Part shown: positions 45,737 to 54,560 of the stretch, piece by piece
Layout of the letters: each line of letters opens with the position of its first letter
How positions within the stretch are numbered: the first letter of the stretch is position 1
NCBI RefSeq assembly: GCF_030817655.1
Contig: NZ_JAUSZM010000003.1
Span: 8,494,001 to 8,558,000 of the forward strand
Length of the DNA: 64,000 nucleotides
Source: Streptomyces sp. V4I2
GTDB lineage: Bacteria > Actinomycetota > Actinomycetes > Streptomycetales > Streptomycetaceae
Direction: 5' to 3'
Position numbers and translations under genes: made by a program
Notes under the pieces: model-generated
Seen by the model: the letters and a program-made list of their open reading frames with translations, nothing else
Told to the model about the DNA's origin: nothing
Database searches by the model: none

Positions 45737-46738
45737 TTATGTCCGGGCGATGCGGCGACTGAGCGCCGACTCGATGCGGTCCACGGCCGCGAACGCCCCG
45801 TAGGCGACGAGGTGCACCAGACAGTGGTCGGTGTGCTCCGGTCGCCGCCAGGCCGCCACGTCCTCGTCCGTGATGCGGTACGGCGCGAGGGCCGCCAGCA
45901 GCGCCAGACGCGCGCCGGGACGCTCCCGACGGTCCGGGAACCCGCCCAGGGCGAGCGGCGGATGCTCCCCGTCCCAGCCCCACAGGGTTTCCTGTACGAG
46001 GGCCTGGTCGTCGGCGTCGAGGAGGCCGGCGCCCGCCATGGCCGCCTTGAGCAGCGCCGCGTACGCGGGCCCGACGGCCGTGTCGCCCGCCCACGCCGGG
46101 GCCTCGCCGGGGTCGGGGTGGTCGAGCAGCACGAGGGCCTCGCCGGGCACCGCGGGGCGGCGTACGGTCCGGGCGAGCGTGCGGCCCGCGAGACTGCGGA
46201 CCGCCCTGAACCGCTGGGCGTTGCCCGGCAGGAGCTGCTCGGTGAGCAGGGCCGACACGATCCGGTTGATGAAGTGGAAGGCGAGCACGGTGCCCACATA
46301 GCCGGGCGTGTGCTCGCGTGGGAACGGATACGGCTCCAGCGAGGCGCCCGGCACGCGCGTGTGTCGGCCCCAGGCGAACACGCGCGCGTGCTCCTCGTCC
46401 TCGGGGACCCTCCCTCGGGCCAGGCGCTCGGCGAGCGCGTGGTCGCCGGTGGCGTGCAGCAGCACGGTGTGCGCGTCCACGCAGAACGGGCACTTGTTGG
46501 CCTGCGACACCCCGAGCGCCGCCAGCTCCTTGCCGGTACGGCTGCCGGGGCCCGCGATCAGCGACTCGCGCATCAGCGCCCAGGTGGGCGCGAGGATCTC
46601 GGGTGCGGAGGACAGGACCACGAAGGTGACGGGCTTGTCGATGCCGAAGTCGCGGGAGAGCTGGGCGTAGACCTCGGCGACGCGGCCCGTGGCCGCCTTG
46701 GGCGGCAGGGGCTCGGTGTAGCGGAAAGGTGTGGGCAT
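45737..46738 (-). CDS. Carboxymuconolactone decarboxylase/AhpD-like protein
   Basis: A 333-aa protein whose N-terminal half carries the AhpD-type redox motif CPFC followed by His (KELAALGVSQANKCPFCVDA then H), and whose C-terminal half is a second CMD-like helical region with FHFINRIVSALLTEQLLPG. Such proteins act as thiol-dependent peroxidase partners. It is divergent from a two-component system across a 167-bp region with two related palindromes, suggesting the regulator controls it. Confidence 0.85.
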   Translation of the reverse strand: MPTPFRYTEPLPPKAATGRVAEVYAQLSRDFGIDKPVTFVVLSSAPEILAPTWALMRESLIAGPGSRTGKELAALGVSQANKCPFCVDAHTVLLHATGDHALAERLARGRVPEDEEHARVFAWGRHTRVPGASLEPYPFPREHTPGYVGTVLAFHFINRIVSALLTEQLLPGNAQRFRAVRSLAGRTLARTVRRPAVPGEALVLLDHPDPGEAPAWAGDTAVGPAYAALLKAAMAGAGLLDADDQALVQETLWGWDGEHPPLALGGFPDRRERPGARLALLAALAPYRITDEDVAAWRRPEHTDHCLVHLVAYGAFAAVDRIESALSRRIART

Positions 46739-46791
46739 GGGCAGAAGCGTGCGCCGCGGGGCCGGGCGCGGTCGTCGTACGGCCGAAGACA

Positions 46792-46808
46792 GTCGGCGCT
46801 GCGCCGAC
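46792..46808. promoter_or_regulatory. 17-bp palindrome in the CMD/kinase divergent region
   Basis: GTCGGCGC-T-GCGCCGAC, perfect arms of 8 bp. It is related to the palindrome at 46879 and about 55 bp upstream of the CMD start. Confidence 0.45.
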
Positions 46809-46876
46809 GGGGCGGCTCGGGGCTTGTGTCTACTGCGTCGGGAGTAGTCGCAGAGTTGTCCACAGGGGTGACGCCG

Positions 46877-46899
46877 GTGTCGGCGCCGACGGCTACTGT
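46877..46899 (+). promoter_or_regulatory. Promoter of the second histidine kinase, damage-type architecture plus palindrome
   Basis: GTGTCGGCG (46877-46885), 8 nt, TACTGT (46894-46899), then 6 nt to the ATG. It overlaps the palindrome GTCGGCGCCGAC (46879-46890). It fits the TGTCRG-N11-TAnnnT pattern and a leaderless mRNA. The palindrome offers an alternative reading as an ordinary operator. Confidence 0.4.
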
Positions 46900-46905
46900 G
46901 CGTGC

Positions 46906-48009
46906 ATGAGCGGGCACTTGGTCACACGCAGGAGTCTCGCCGACGCGGCCCTCGCGGTCGTCGTCGGCGCCCTCGTCGTGACCACGGCCGCGTTCGACGC
47001 GGACACCACGGCCGTCGACTACGCGCTGATCGTGCTGGGTTCGGCCGCCCTGGCGTTCTACCGGCCGGCCCCCCTGGCGGTCCTGGCCGCCGCCACGGCG
47101 ACCGGCGCGGCGTACGTCCTGCACGCGCACCCCGGCCTGCTCGCCGCCCTCCCCGTCCTCGCCGCCGTGCACACCGCGGCCCGCGTGGGGCACCGGGGCT
47201 GGGCCGCCGCCGCGAGCGGCGTGTACCTGGCGGCGTACGTGGCGACGGGTCCGACGACGGGAGAGGTCGTCGAGAAGGCCGCGCTGCTCACGGGCTGGTT
47301 CCTGTGCGCGGTCGTCACGGGCCTCGCCGACCGCAACTGGCAGGCCTATCTGCGACAGACCGAACAGCGCGCCCTGGAGGCCGAACGCACCCGCGAGGAA
47401 GCGGCACTGCGCCGAGCCGGCGAGGAACGCCTGTGCATAGCACGGGAGTTGCACGACTCCCTCACCCACAGCATCTCCATCGTCAAGCTCCAGGCGGGCG
47501 TCGCGGTCCACCTCGCCCGCAAGCGAGGCGAGGAGGTGCCACCCGCCCTGCTCGCCATCCAGGAGGCGGGCGGCGAGGCGATGCGCGAACTCCGCGCCAC
47601 CCTGGAGGTCCTGCGCACCGACGAACCGACCGGCACCCCCGCGGTACTCGTGGAACGCGCCCGGGCGGCGGGCCTCGCCGTCGAACTGACGACGACCGGC
47701 GCCGAACGCCCCCTGCCGGCGACCGTCGACCGGGCGGTGTACCGCATCGTCCAGGAGTCGCTCACCAACGCGGCACGCCACGCGGGCCCGGCGAAGGTGC
47801 ACGTCCGACTGGAACACGGCGAGGAGGCGTTGGTGATACAGGTGGACGACGACGGAACAGCCGACCCGACCCGCCCCTGCACCCCCGGCATCGGCCTCAC
47901 CGGCATGCGCGAACGCGTCACGGCCCTCGGCGGCACCCTGCACGCCGGCCCGCGCGCGGAGGGCGGCTTCTCGGTGCGGGCGGAGCTTCCCTCGGAGGCC
48001 ACCGGATGA
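46906..48009 (+). CDS. NarL-family sensor histidine kinase
   Basis: A 367-aa kinase with five or so membrane helices in residues 8-150, then a cytoplasmic HisKA_3 domain with H183 (ARELHDSLTHSISIVKLQ) and HATPase motifs (VQESLTNAARHAGPA, GIGLTGMRERV). The short TM region without an extracellular domain suggests sensing within the membrane. Its TGA overlaps the response regulator ATG. Divergent from the AhpD-like gene. Confidence 0.92.
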   Translation: MSGHLVTRRSLADAALAVVVGALVVTTAAFDADTTAVDYALIVLGSAALAFYRPAPLAVLAAATATGAAYVLHAHPGLLAALPVLAAVHTAARVGHRGWAAAASGVYLAAYVATGPTTGEVVEKAALLTGWFLCAVVTGLADRNWQAYLRQTEQRALEAERTREEAALRRAGEERLCIARELHDSLTHSISIVKLQAGVAVHLARKRGEEVPPALLAIQEAGGEAMRELRATLEVLRTDEPTGTPAVLVERARAAGLAVELTTTGAERPLPATVDRAVYRIVQESLTNAARHAGPAKVHVRLEHGEEALVIQVDDDGTADPTRPCTPGIGLTGMRERVTALGGTLHAGPRAEGGFSVRAELPSEATG

Positions 48010-48668
48010 TCAGGGTGGCACTCGTCGACGACCAGGCACTGATGCGCGCCGGCTTCCGCGCGCTGCTGGAGGCCGAGGACGGCATCGAGGTGGTGGGGGA
48101 GGCAGCGGACGGGAAGCAGGGCCTGGACCTGGTCCGCGCCGAGGTCCCCGACATCGCGCTGATCGACGTACAGATGCCGGTGATGACCGGCATCGAGGCC
48201 ACCCGGCACATCGCCGCCGACCCGTCCCTCGCCGCCGTACGCGTCGTCATCCTCACCAACTACGGCTTCGACGAGTACGTCTTCGAGGCACTGCGGGCCG
48301 GCGCGAGCGGCTTCCTCCTGAAGGACACCGAACCCGCCGACCTCCTCCAGGCCATCAAGGTGGTGGTCCACGGCGAGGCCCTGCTCTCCCCGTCGGTCAC
48401 CCGCACCCTCATCGGCGAGTTCGTCTCCCGCCCTCCCGACCGGTCCACGGCCCCCGGCCTGGAGTGCCTGACCCGCCGCGAACGCGAGGTCACCGCCCTC
48501 GCCGCCCGCGGCCTCACCAACGAGGAGATCGCGGCCCACATGGTCATCAGCCCGTTCACGGCGAAGACGCATGTCAGCCGGGCGATGACGAAGCTGGGGG
48601 CGCGGGACCGGGCGCAGCTGGTCGTGTTCGCGTACGAGTCGGGGCTGGTGACGGCACGCGGAAACTGA
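48006..48668 (+). CDS. NarL/LuxR-family response regulator
   Basis: A 220-aa protein: receiver with phospho-acceptor D54 (ALIDVQMPVM), Thr (VILTNYG) and Lys (FLLKDTEP), and a LuxR HTH (LTRREREVTALAARGLTNEE). Coupled to the upstream kinase by an ATGA overlap. The target is plausibly the divergent AhpD-like gene and its own operon, through the GTCGGCGC palindromes. Confidence 0.93.
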   Translation: MIRVALVDDQALMRAGFRALLEAEDGIEVVGEAADGKQGLDLVRAEVPDIALIDVQMPVMTGIEATRHIAADPSLAAVRVVILTNYGFDEYVFEALRAGASGFLLKDTEPADLLQAIKVVVHGEALLSPSVTRTLIGEFVSRPPDRSTAPGLECLTRREREVTALAARGLTNEEIAAHMVISPFTAKTHVSRAMTKLGARDRAQLVVFAYESGLVTARGN

Positions 48669-48722
48669 CTCGCGCGACATATCCCGTTGCGCGCCGTGCG
48701 TGGCGATCAGCACCCTGAGGTG

Positions 48723-49547
48723 ATGACCGAGACGACACGCCACCAACAGCCCGCCGTACATGAGGAGATCCTCGCCTACTACGCCCGGGGCGAGGAGGAC
48801 GCCCGCCTCAGAGAGGGCTCCGGGCGGCTGGAGTTCTGGCGGACCCAGGACGTGCTGCGGCGGTTGATGCCGGCGGCGCCCGCACGGGTCCTCGACGTCG
48901 GCGGCGGCAGCGGGATCCACGCGGAATGGCTCGCACGGGACGGATACGAGGTCGACCTTCTCGACCCGGTGCCGCTCCACGTGGAACAGGCCGCACGGCT
49001 GCCCGGCGTCACCGCCCGCCCCGGAGACGCCCGCGCCCTGCCCGCCGACGACGCCTCGTACGACGTGGTGCTGCTCCTCGGCCCGCTGTACCACCTGCCC
49101 GAACGGCCGGACCGGGTACGGGCGTTGGCCGAGGCCTACCGGGCGGTCCGGCCGGGCGGGCTGGTGGTCGCGGCCACCATCAACCGGTTCGCCGGACTGC
49201 ACGACGTGCTGCGCGAGGAGCGCTACTTCACCGCCGTGCAGCGCGAACGCACCGACGCGGTCACGGCGGACGGCCGACACCACCACCACGCCGAGGACGG
49301 CCTGTTCACCGTCGCCTACTTCGCCCGCCCCGAGGAGCCGCCGACCGAATTCACCGACGCCGGACTCACCGTAGAGGGCCAGTACGGCATCGAGGGCGTC
49401 GCCTGGCTCATGGGCGGCATCGAGGACTGGCTGGACGACCCGGAACGCCGCGCGGCCGTCCTGGCGGCGACCCGGCGCATCGAGTCCGAGCCGACGCTGC
49501 TCGGGGCGAGCGGGCATCTGCTCACGGCGGGGAGGCGGCCGAGTTAG
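48723..49547 (+). CDS. SAM-dependent class I methyltransferase
   Basis: A 274-aa protein with the SAM-binding motif I VLDVGGGSGIHAEWLA (near residue 56), motif II DLLDPVPLHVEQA, and motif post-I DVVLLLGPLYHLPERPDR. Substrate unknown; small-molecule methylation is most likely. TGAGGTG precedes the ATG. It stands 54 bp after the response regulator and 44 bp before the GGT-like gene, all on the plus strand. Confidence 0.88.
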   Translation: MTETTRHQQPAVHEEILAYYARGEEDARLREGSGRLEFWRTQDVLRRLMPAAPARVLDVGGGSGIHAEWLARDGYEVDLLDPVPLHVEQAARLPGVTARPGDARALPADDASYDVVLLLGPLYHLPERPDRVRALAEAYRAVRPGGLVVAATINRFAGLHDVLREERYFTAVQRERTDAVTADGRHHHHAEDGLFTVAYFARPEEPPTEFTDAGLTVEGQYGIEGVAWLMGGIEDWLDDPERRAAVLAATRRIESEPTLLGASGHLLTAGRRPS

Positions 49548-49591
49548 CTCGTACGATCAGTCGACCGCCGCCGCCGAGTGAGGAGCTCACC

Positions 49592-51418
49592 GTGTTCACC
49601 ACCCGCCCCACCCTCCAGGGCACCTTCGGCATGGTGTCCTCCACCCACTGGCTCGCCTCGCAGTCGGCGATGGCGGTGTTGGAGGACGGGGGCAACGCGT
49701 ACGACGCCGCGGTGGCGGGGGCGTTCGTGCTGCATGTCGTCGAACCGCATCTGAACGGGCCCGCCGGTGAGGTGCCGATCCTGCTCGCTCCGGCGGGCGG
49801 CGAGGTGCGGGTGCTGTGCGGACAGGGAGTCGCGCCGGGTGGGGCGACGGTCGCGCACTACCGGGGGCTCGGGCTGGAGCTGGTTCCGGGGACCGGGCCG
49901 CTCGCCGCCGCCGTTCCCGGGGCCTTCGACGCCTGGATGCTGTTGCTGCGGGACCACGGGACCAAGTCCCTCGCCGACGTGCTGAAGTACGCCGTCGGAT
50001 ACGCCGAACACGGGCACGCACCCGTGGAGAACGTCGGAGCGACCGTCGAAAGCGTGCGGGAGTTGTTCGAGACGGAATGGACCTCGTCGGCGGAGGTGTA
50101 CCTGTCGGGCGGCACCGCGCCCCGGCCGGGCCGGCTCTTCCGCAATCCCGCCCTCGCCGCCACCTGGAAGCGGCTGCTCGAAGAGGTCGCCGGTGCCGGG
50201 GACCGAGAGGCGCAGATCGAGGCCGCGCGGGAGGTGTGGCGCACCGGATTCGTCGCCGAGGCGCTGGTGCGGCAGGCGCAGCGGCCCACGATGGACACCA
50301 GCGGCGAGCGCCACGCCGGGACGCTCACGGCCGCCGATCTCGCCGGCTGGTCCGCGACGTACGAGGCGCCGGCGACGTACGACTGGAACGGCTGGACCGT
50401 ATGCAAGGCCGGCCCCTGGAGCCAGGGCCCGGTGCTGCTTCAGCAGCTCGCGCTGCTGCCGCCCGCACTGCCCCGGTACGGGTCCGCCGAGTACGTCCAC
50501 CTGCTGATCGAGGGCTGCAAGCTCGCCATGGGCGACCGCGAGGCCTGGTACGGCGACGCGGCCGAGGTGCCGCTCGGCGCGCTGTTGTCGGACGCGTACA
50601 ACGCGGCGCGGCGGGAGCTCGTCGGGGACAAGGCCTCGTACGAGCTGCGGCCCGGCAGTCCCGGGGGCCGCACTCCTCGGATGAGCGCCCACGCGCGCGT
50701 GGCGCACGGCGACGAACCCGGCTTCGACGCCCTGGGCGCGGGGGAGCCCACCGTCGCCAAACACCCCACCTCCCCGGTGCCCGGTGAGCCCGAGGTCGGC
50801 CCCGACGGGCTCACCCGCGGCGACACCTGCCACCTCGACGTCGTCGACCGGTGGGGCAACATGATCGCCGCCACGCCCAGCGGCGGCTGGCTGCAGTCCA
50901 ACCCCGTCGTGCCCGAGCTGGGCTTCCCGCTCGGTACCCGCCTGCAGATGACCTGGCTGGAGGAGGGGCTGCCGAACTCACTCACCCCGGGCCGTCGCCC
51001 CCGCACCACCCTCACACCCTCGATCGCGCTGCGTGACGGCGTACCGGTCATGGCGTTCGGAACGCCCGGCGGAGATCAGCAGGACCAGTGGCAGCTGCAC
51101 TTCTTCCTCGCGGTCGCGCTGCGCGCCCAGGTCAGGGACGGGCTCGACCTCCAGGGCGCGATCGACGCCCCGAACTGGCACAACGACAGCTTCCCCGGCT
51201 CCTTCTACCCGCGCGGCATGCGGCCGGGCAGCGTCACCGTCGAGGGACGGATGGCCGAGGACGTGGTGGCGGAGCTGCGGCGGCGCGGGCACGATGTGAC
51301 CGTCGGTGATCCCTGGTCGGAGGGGCGGCTGTGCGCCGTCGCACGGGACCCGGAGACCGGGATCCTGTCGGCGGCGGCGAATCCGCGGGGGATGCAGGGG
51401 TACGCGACGGGCCGCTGA
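49592..51418 (+). CDS. Gamma-glutamyltransferase-family protein, cytoplasmic
   Basis: A 608-aa Ntn-hydrolase of the GGT superfamily with no signal peptide, unlike the 28112 gene. It shows GGNAYDAAVAGAFVLHVVEP, a catalytic Thr region GDTCHLDVVDRWGNMIAATP, GRRPRTTLTPSIALRDG and MAFGTPGGDQQDQWQLHFFL. The variant QDQWQ loop and cytoplasmic location suggest an amidohydrolase or 7-ACA-acylase-like member rather than a glutathione-degrading GGT. The GTG start follows AGGAG. Confidence 0.88.
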   Translation: MFTTRPTLQGTFGMVSSTHWLASQSAMAVLEDGGNAYDAAVAGAFVLHVVEPHLNGPAGEVPILLAPAGGEVRVLCGQGVAPGGATVAHYRGLGLELVPGTGPLAAAVPGAFDAWMLLLRDHGTKSLADVLKYAVGYAEHGHAPVENVGATVESVRELFETEWTSSAEVYLSGGTAPRPGRLFRNPALAATWKRLLEEVAGAGDREAQIEAAREVWRTGFVAEALVRQAQRPTMDTSGERHAGTLTAADLAGWSATYEAPATYDWNGWTVCKAGPWSQGPVLLQQLALLPPALPRYGSAEYVHLLIEGCKLAMGDREAWYGDAAEVPLGALLSDAYNAARRELVGDKASYELRPGSPGGRTPRMSAHARVAHGDEPGFDALGAGEPTVAKHPTSPVPGEPEVGPDGLTRGDTCHLDVVDRWGNMIAATPSGGWLQSNPVVPELGFPLGTRLQMTWLEEGLPNSLTPGRRPRTTLTPSIALRDGVPVMAFGTPGGDQQDQWQLHFFLAVALRAQVRDGLDLQGAIDAPNWHNDSFPGSFYPRGMRPGSVTVEGRMAEDVVAELRRRGHDVTVGDPWSEGRLCAVARDPETGILSAAANPRGMQGYATGR

Positions 51419-51550
51419 TGCCGCCCGGCCTGAGGAACCCGCCCCGGACCTGGTATCCGGGCCCAGGTGAACCGGGTCCAGGCCAACCAGGCCAGGTGAC
51501 ATCGTGGTCTTCACGGCGATTCCACCAGTGATACACCGGCCGGGTGGGGA

Positions 51551-51573
51551 TTGTCAGTGGCGCGTGCTCTCAT
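51551..51573 (+). promoter_or_regulatory. Possible damage-type promoter before the IMPase gene
   Basis: TTGTCAGTG (51551-51559) matches the conserved upstream box exactly, but the -10 at the right spacing is TCTCAT (51568-51573), off consensus at position 2. The ATG follows 6 nt later. Confidence 0.35.
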
Positions 51574-51579
51574 GGAGTC

Positions 51580-52422
51580 ATGATCGAAGACACGGAAACC
51601 ATCGACGAGTTTCTCACCCGGCACGCGGGCGACGTGGAGGAAGCGGTGCGCAAGGCGGCCTCGACCGAGATCATGCCGCGCTTCCGCCGGCTCGCCACGC
51701 ATGAGGTCGACCAGAAGGCCGGCCCGCATGATCTCGTGACGGACGCGGACCGCAAGGCGGAGCTGTACCTCACCGAGGAGCTCGGTGCCCTGCTGCCCGG
51801 CTCTGTCGTGGTCGGCGAGGAGGCGGTGCACGCCAACCCGGCGTCGTACGAGGCGATCCAGGGCGACACCCCCGTCTGGATCGTCGACCCGGTCGACGGG
51901 ACACGGCAGTTCGTGCACGGCGAACCCGGCTTCTGCACACTGGTCGCGCTCGCCCAGCGCGGAGTCGTGCTCGCCTCGTGGACGTACGCGCCGGCCCGCG
52001 ACCAGCTGGCCACGGCCGTGCGCGGCCGGGGCGCGTTCCTCGACGGCGAGCGGCTGCACGCCGGTGCTCCGGAAGCGGACCGTGACCTGCGCATAGCCAC
52101 CTCCCACCCGGACTACACGACCGAGGAGCAGAAGCGTGCCCTGCTCGGGCTGTGGACCGAGGGCGTGGCACCGCGCGCGTGCGGCTCGGCCGGCCTGGAG
52201 TATCTCGCCATCGCCCGCGGCGAGTCGGACGCCACGGCCTTCTCGTGGGAGGCGGCCTGGGACCACGCCGCAGGCCTGCTCCTGGTCGAAGAGGCGGGCG
52301 GCGCGCACCTGACCCTCACCGGCGAGCCGTTCCGTATCACGGGCCACAACACGCTCCCGTTCACCGCGGCCCGGGACGCGGCCACGGCACGCCGGGTGGT
52401 GGGCCTGCTGAGGGCGCAGTAG
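51580..52422 (+). CDS. Inositol-monophosphatase-family phosphatase (histidinol-phosphatase-like)
   Basis: A 280-aa Mg-dependent phosphatase: VVGEEAV (Glu-Glu), the metal motif DPVDGTRQFVHG, GCGSAGLEYLAIARGE-like region (RACGSAGLEYLA) and WDHAAGLLLVEEAGG. It dephosphorylates a sugar or polyol phosphate; inositol phosphate, histidinol phosphate and 3'-phosphoadenylate are all used by family members. The start at 51580 is followed by the family N-terminus. A strong terminator follows the gene. Confidence 0.9.
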   Translation: MIEDTETIDEFLTRHAGDVEEAVRKAASTEIMPRFRRLATHEVDQKAGPHDLVTDADRKAELYLTEELGALLPGSVVVGEEAVHANPASYEAIQGDTPVWIVDPVDGTRQFVHGEPGFCTLVALAQRGVVLASWTYAPARDQLATAVRGRGAFLDGERLHAGAPEADRDLRIATSHPDYTTEEQKRALLGLWTEGVAPRACGSAGLEYLAIARGESDATAFSWEAAWDHAAGLLLVEEAGGAHLTLTGEPFRITGHNTLPFTAARDAATARRVVGLLRAQ

Positions 52423-52425
52423 CTC

Positions 52426-52465
52426 ACGGAGGGCGCCCCGCGGCCCAGGGCTGTCAGCCCTCCGT
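52426..52465 (+). terminator. Terminator of the IMPase gene
   Basis: ACGGAGGGC and GCCCTCCGT form a perfect 9-bp stem starting 3 bp after the stop. The right arm overlaps the promoter of the next gene. Confidence 0.55.
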
Positions 52466-52473
52466 CATATCCT
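52451..52473 (+). promoter_or_regulatory. Damage-type promoter before the FAD oxidoreductase
   Basis: CTGTCAGCC (52451-52459), 8 nt, TATCCT (52468-52473). Same spacing as the promoters at 14005 and 21342. The mRNA would have a leader of about 30 nt with an AAGGGG ribosome site. Confidence 0.45.
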
Positions 52474-52511
52474 GAACCTCACAGGCCACCGGCTGACGAA
52501 GGGGTCCGAAG

Positions 52512-53930
52512 GTGTCGTCGATGCTCGATGTGGTGGTGGTGGGTGCGGGGCCGAACGGACTGACCGCCGCCGTGGAGCTGGCCCGCCGCGGCTTCTCCGT
52601 GGCCCTCTTCGAGGCCCGCGACACCGTCGGCGGCGGAGCCCGCACCGAGGAGCTCACCCTCCCCGGCTTCCGGCACGACCCGTGCTCCGCGGCCCACCCC
52701 CTCGGCATCAACTCACCCGCGTTCCGCGCCATGCCCCTGGAGCGCTACGGCCTGGAGTGGCTGCACGCCGACCTGCCCATGGCGCACCCCTTCACCGACG
52801 GCACCGCGGCCGTACTGGCGCGGTCGGTCGGGGAGACGGCCGCCTCGTTCGGGCCGCGTGACGCGGGGACGTACCGCAGGCTGGTCAAGCCCTTCCTGCC
52901 CAAGTGGGACACCCTGGCCCGCGACTTCATGTCGCTGCCGCTCACCGCGCTGCCCCGGGACCCCGTCACCCTCGCCCGCTTCGGCCTGGTCGGCCTGCCC
53001 CCGTCGACCTGGCTGATGCGCCGCTTCCGCGACGAGCGGGCGAAAACCCTCTTCGCCGGTCTCGTCGCACACGTGATGGCCCCGCTCGGCGGCTTCGCCA
53101 CCGGCGCCATCGGCCTGGTCTTCGCCCTCGCCGCCCACGCCCGAGGCTGGCCCGTGGCCCGTGGCGGCTCCCAGTCCATCTCCGACGCCCTGGCCGCGTA
53201 CCTCAAGGACCTCGGCGGCACCATCCACACGGACTTCGAGGTCAAGCGCCTCGACGACCTGCCGCCCGCGCGCGCGTACGTCTTCGACACCTCGCCCACC
53301 GCCCTGGCCCGCATCGCCGGCCTCGGCCGCTACTACGAGAGCTTCCGGTACGGCCCCGGAGTCTTCAAGATCGACTACGCCCTGGACGGCCCCGTGCCGT
53401 GGACCGCACCGGAGGCACGCAGGGCCACCACCGTGCAGATCGGCGCGGACAGAGCGGAGGTCGGCGCCGCCCTGCGCGCCGCGTCCAGGGAGGGCCGCGC
53501 ACCCGAGCGACCCTTCATGATCACCGTGCAGCCCAGCCTCGTCGACCCCACCCGGGCCCCGGCCGGCAAACACGTCTTCTGGGCGTACGGCCACGTCCCC
53601 AGCGGCTGGACCGGCGACCTCACCGACGCCATGGAACGCCAACTGGAGCGCTTCGCCCCGGGATTCCGCGACCGCGTCCTCGCCCGCGCGACCGCCGGAC
53701 CGGCCGAACTCGCCGCCCGCAACGCCAACTACATCGGCGGCGACATCGCCTCCGGAGCGGTCACCGGACTCCAGATCCTGCTACGCCCCAAGCTGTCCCT
53801 GTTCCCGTACGGAACCCCGCACCCGGCCGTCTTCATCTGCTCCTCGGCCACCCCGCCGGGACCGGGCGTGCACGGCATGTCGGGACACAACGCGGCGAAG
53901 GCCGTGTGGCGGAGGCTGCGGCAGACGTGA
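52512..53930 (+). CDS. FAD/NAD(P)-dependent oxidoreductase, phytoene-desaturase-like
   Basis: A 472-aa flavoprotein: dinucleotide-binding VVVVGAGPNGLTAAVELARRG with a downstream Glu (FEARDTVGGGARTEE), and a C-terminal FAD-binding end (FICSSATPPGPGVHGMSGHN). It groups with phytoene desaturase/amine oxidase-like proteins of unknown substrate; there are no carotenoid genes beside it. GTG at 52512 is used; an ATG three codons later is also well placed. The 3' end is copied in the following tandem repeat. Confidence 0.88.
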   Translation: MSSMLDVVVVGAGPNGLTAAVELARRGFSVALFEARDTVGGGARTEELTLPGFRHDPCSAAHPLGINSPAFRAMPLERYGLEWLHADLPMAHPFTDGTAAVLARSVGETAASFGPRDAGTYRRLVKPFLPKWDTLARDFMSLPLTALPRDPVTLARFGLVGLPPSTWLMRRFRDERAKTLFAGLVAHVMAPLGGFATGAIGLVFALAAHARGWPVARGGSQSISDALAAYLKDLGGTIHTDFEVKRLDDLPPARAYVFDTSPTALARIAGLGRYYESFRYGPGVFKIDYALDGPVPWTAPEARRATTVQIGADRAEVGAALRAASREGRAPERPFMITVQPSLVDPTRAPAGKHVFWAYGHVPSGWTGDLTDAMERQLERFAPGFRDRVLARATAGPAELAARNANYIGGDIASGAVTGLQILLRPKLSLFPYGTPHPAVFICSSATPPGPGVHGMSGHNAAKAVWRRLRQT

Positions 53931-54019
53931 TCACGACCATCGCGTGGCGGAGACTGCGCCAGACATGATCACGACCATCGCGTAGAGGAGGCAGTGCCGG
54001 ACATGACCACGATCACCCT
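53906..54019 (+). repeat. 38-bp tandem repeat joining two genes
   Basis: Copy 1 (53906-53943) covers the last eight codons and stop of the FAD oxidoreductase. Copy 2 (53944-53981) is about 90% identical and non-coding. Copy 3 (53982-54019) is diverged and carries the ribosome site and ATG of the macro-domain gene. Confidence 0.75.
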
Positions 54020-54512
54020 CGTCCAGGGCGACATCACCCGGCAGAGCGCCGACGCGATCGTCAACGCGGCGAACTCCTCCCTGCTGGGCGGCGGAGGCGT
54101 CGACGGTGCCATTCACCGCCGCGGCGGCCCGGCGATCCTCGCGGACTGCCGCAAGCTGCGCGCCTCGCACTACGGCAAGGGCCTGCCGACCGGTCAGGCG
54201 GTCGCGACGACCGCGGGTGAACTGCACGCGCGGTGGGTGATCCACACCGTCGGCCCGCGCTACTCCTCCGAGGAGGACCGCTCCGAGCTGCTCGCCTCCT
54301 GCTACCGGGAATCACTCCGGGTCGCCGACGAACTCGGCGCCCGTACGGTGGCGTTCCCGGCCGTTTCCGCGGGCATCTACGGCTGGCCGATGGACGACGC
54401 GGCGCGTATCGCGGTGGAGACGGTACGGGCGACGGACACGGCGGTCCAGGAGATCAGGTTCGTCCTCTTCGACGAGCGGGCGTACGAGGCGTTCGCCACG
54501 CAGACCCGGTGA
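54003..54512 (+). CDS. Macro-domain protein (O-acetyl-ADP-ribose deacetylase type)
   Basis: A 169-aa protein that is a single macro domain: TLVQGDITRQSADAIVNAAN, SSLLGGGGVDGAIHRRGG, PTGQAVATTAGELHARWVIH and FPAVSAGIYGWPMDDAA. Such enzymes hydrolyse O-acetyl-ADP-ribose (a sirtuin by-product) or remove ADP-ribose from proteins. GAGGAGG lies 11 nt upstream of the ATG. The start region arose from a tandem duplication. Sir2, Nudix and ADP-ribosylglycohydrolase genes are found 7-9 kb downstream. Confidence 0.93.
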   Translation: MTTITLVQGDITRQSADAIVNAANSSLLGGGGVDGAIHRRGGPAILADCRKLRASHYGKGLPTGQAVATTAGELHARWVIHTVGPRYSSEEDRSELLASCYRESLRVADELGARTVAFPAVSAGIYGWPMDDAARIAVETVRATDTAVQEIRFVLFDERAYEAFATQTR

Positions 54513-54560
54513 CGAAAGCCGGCGTGGCTCAACAGGACCGCACAAAGTCCGACAGGAACA

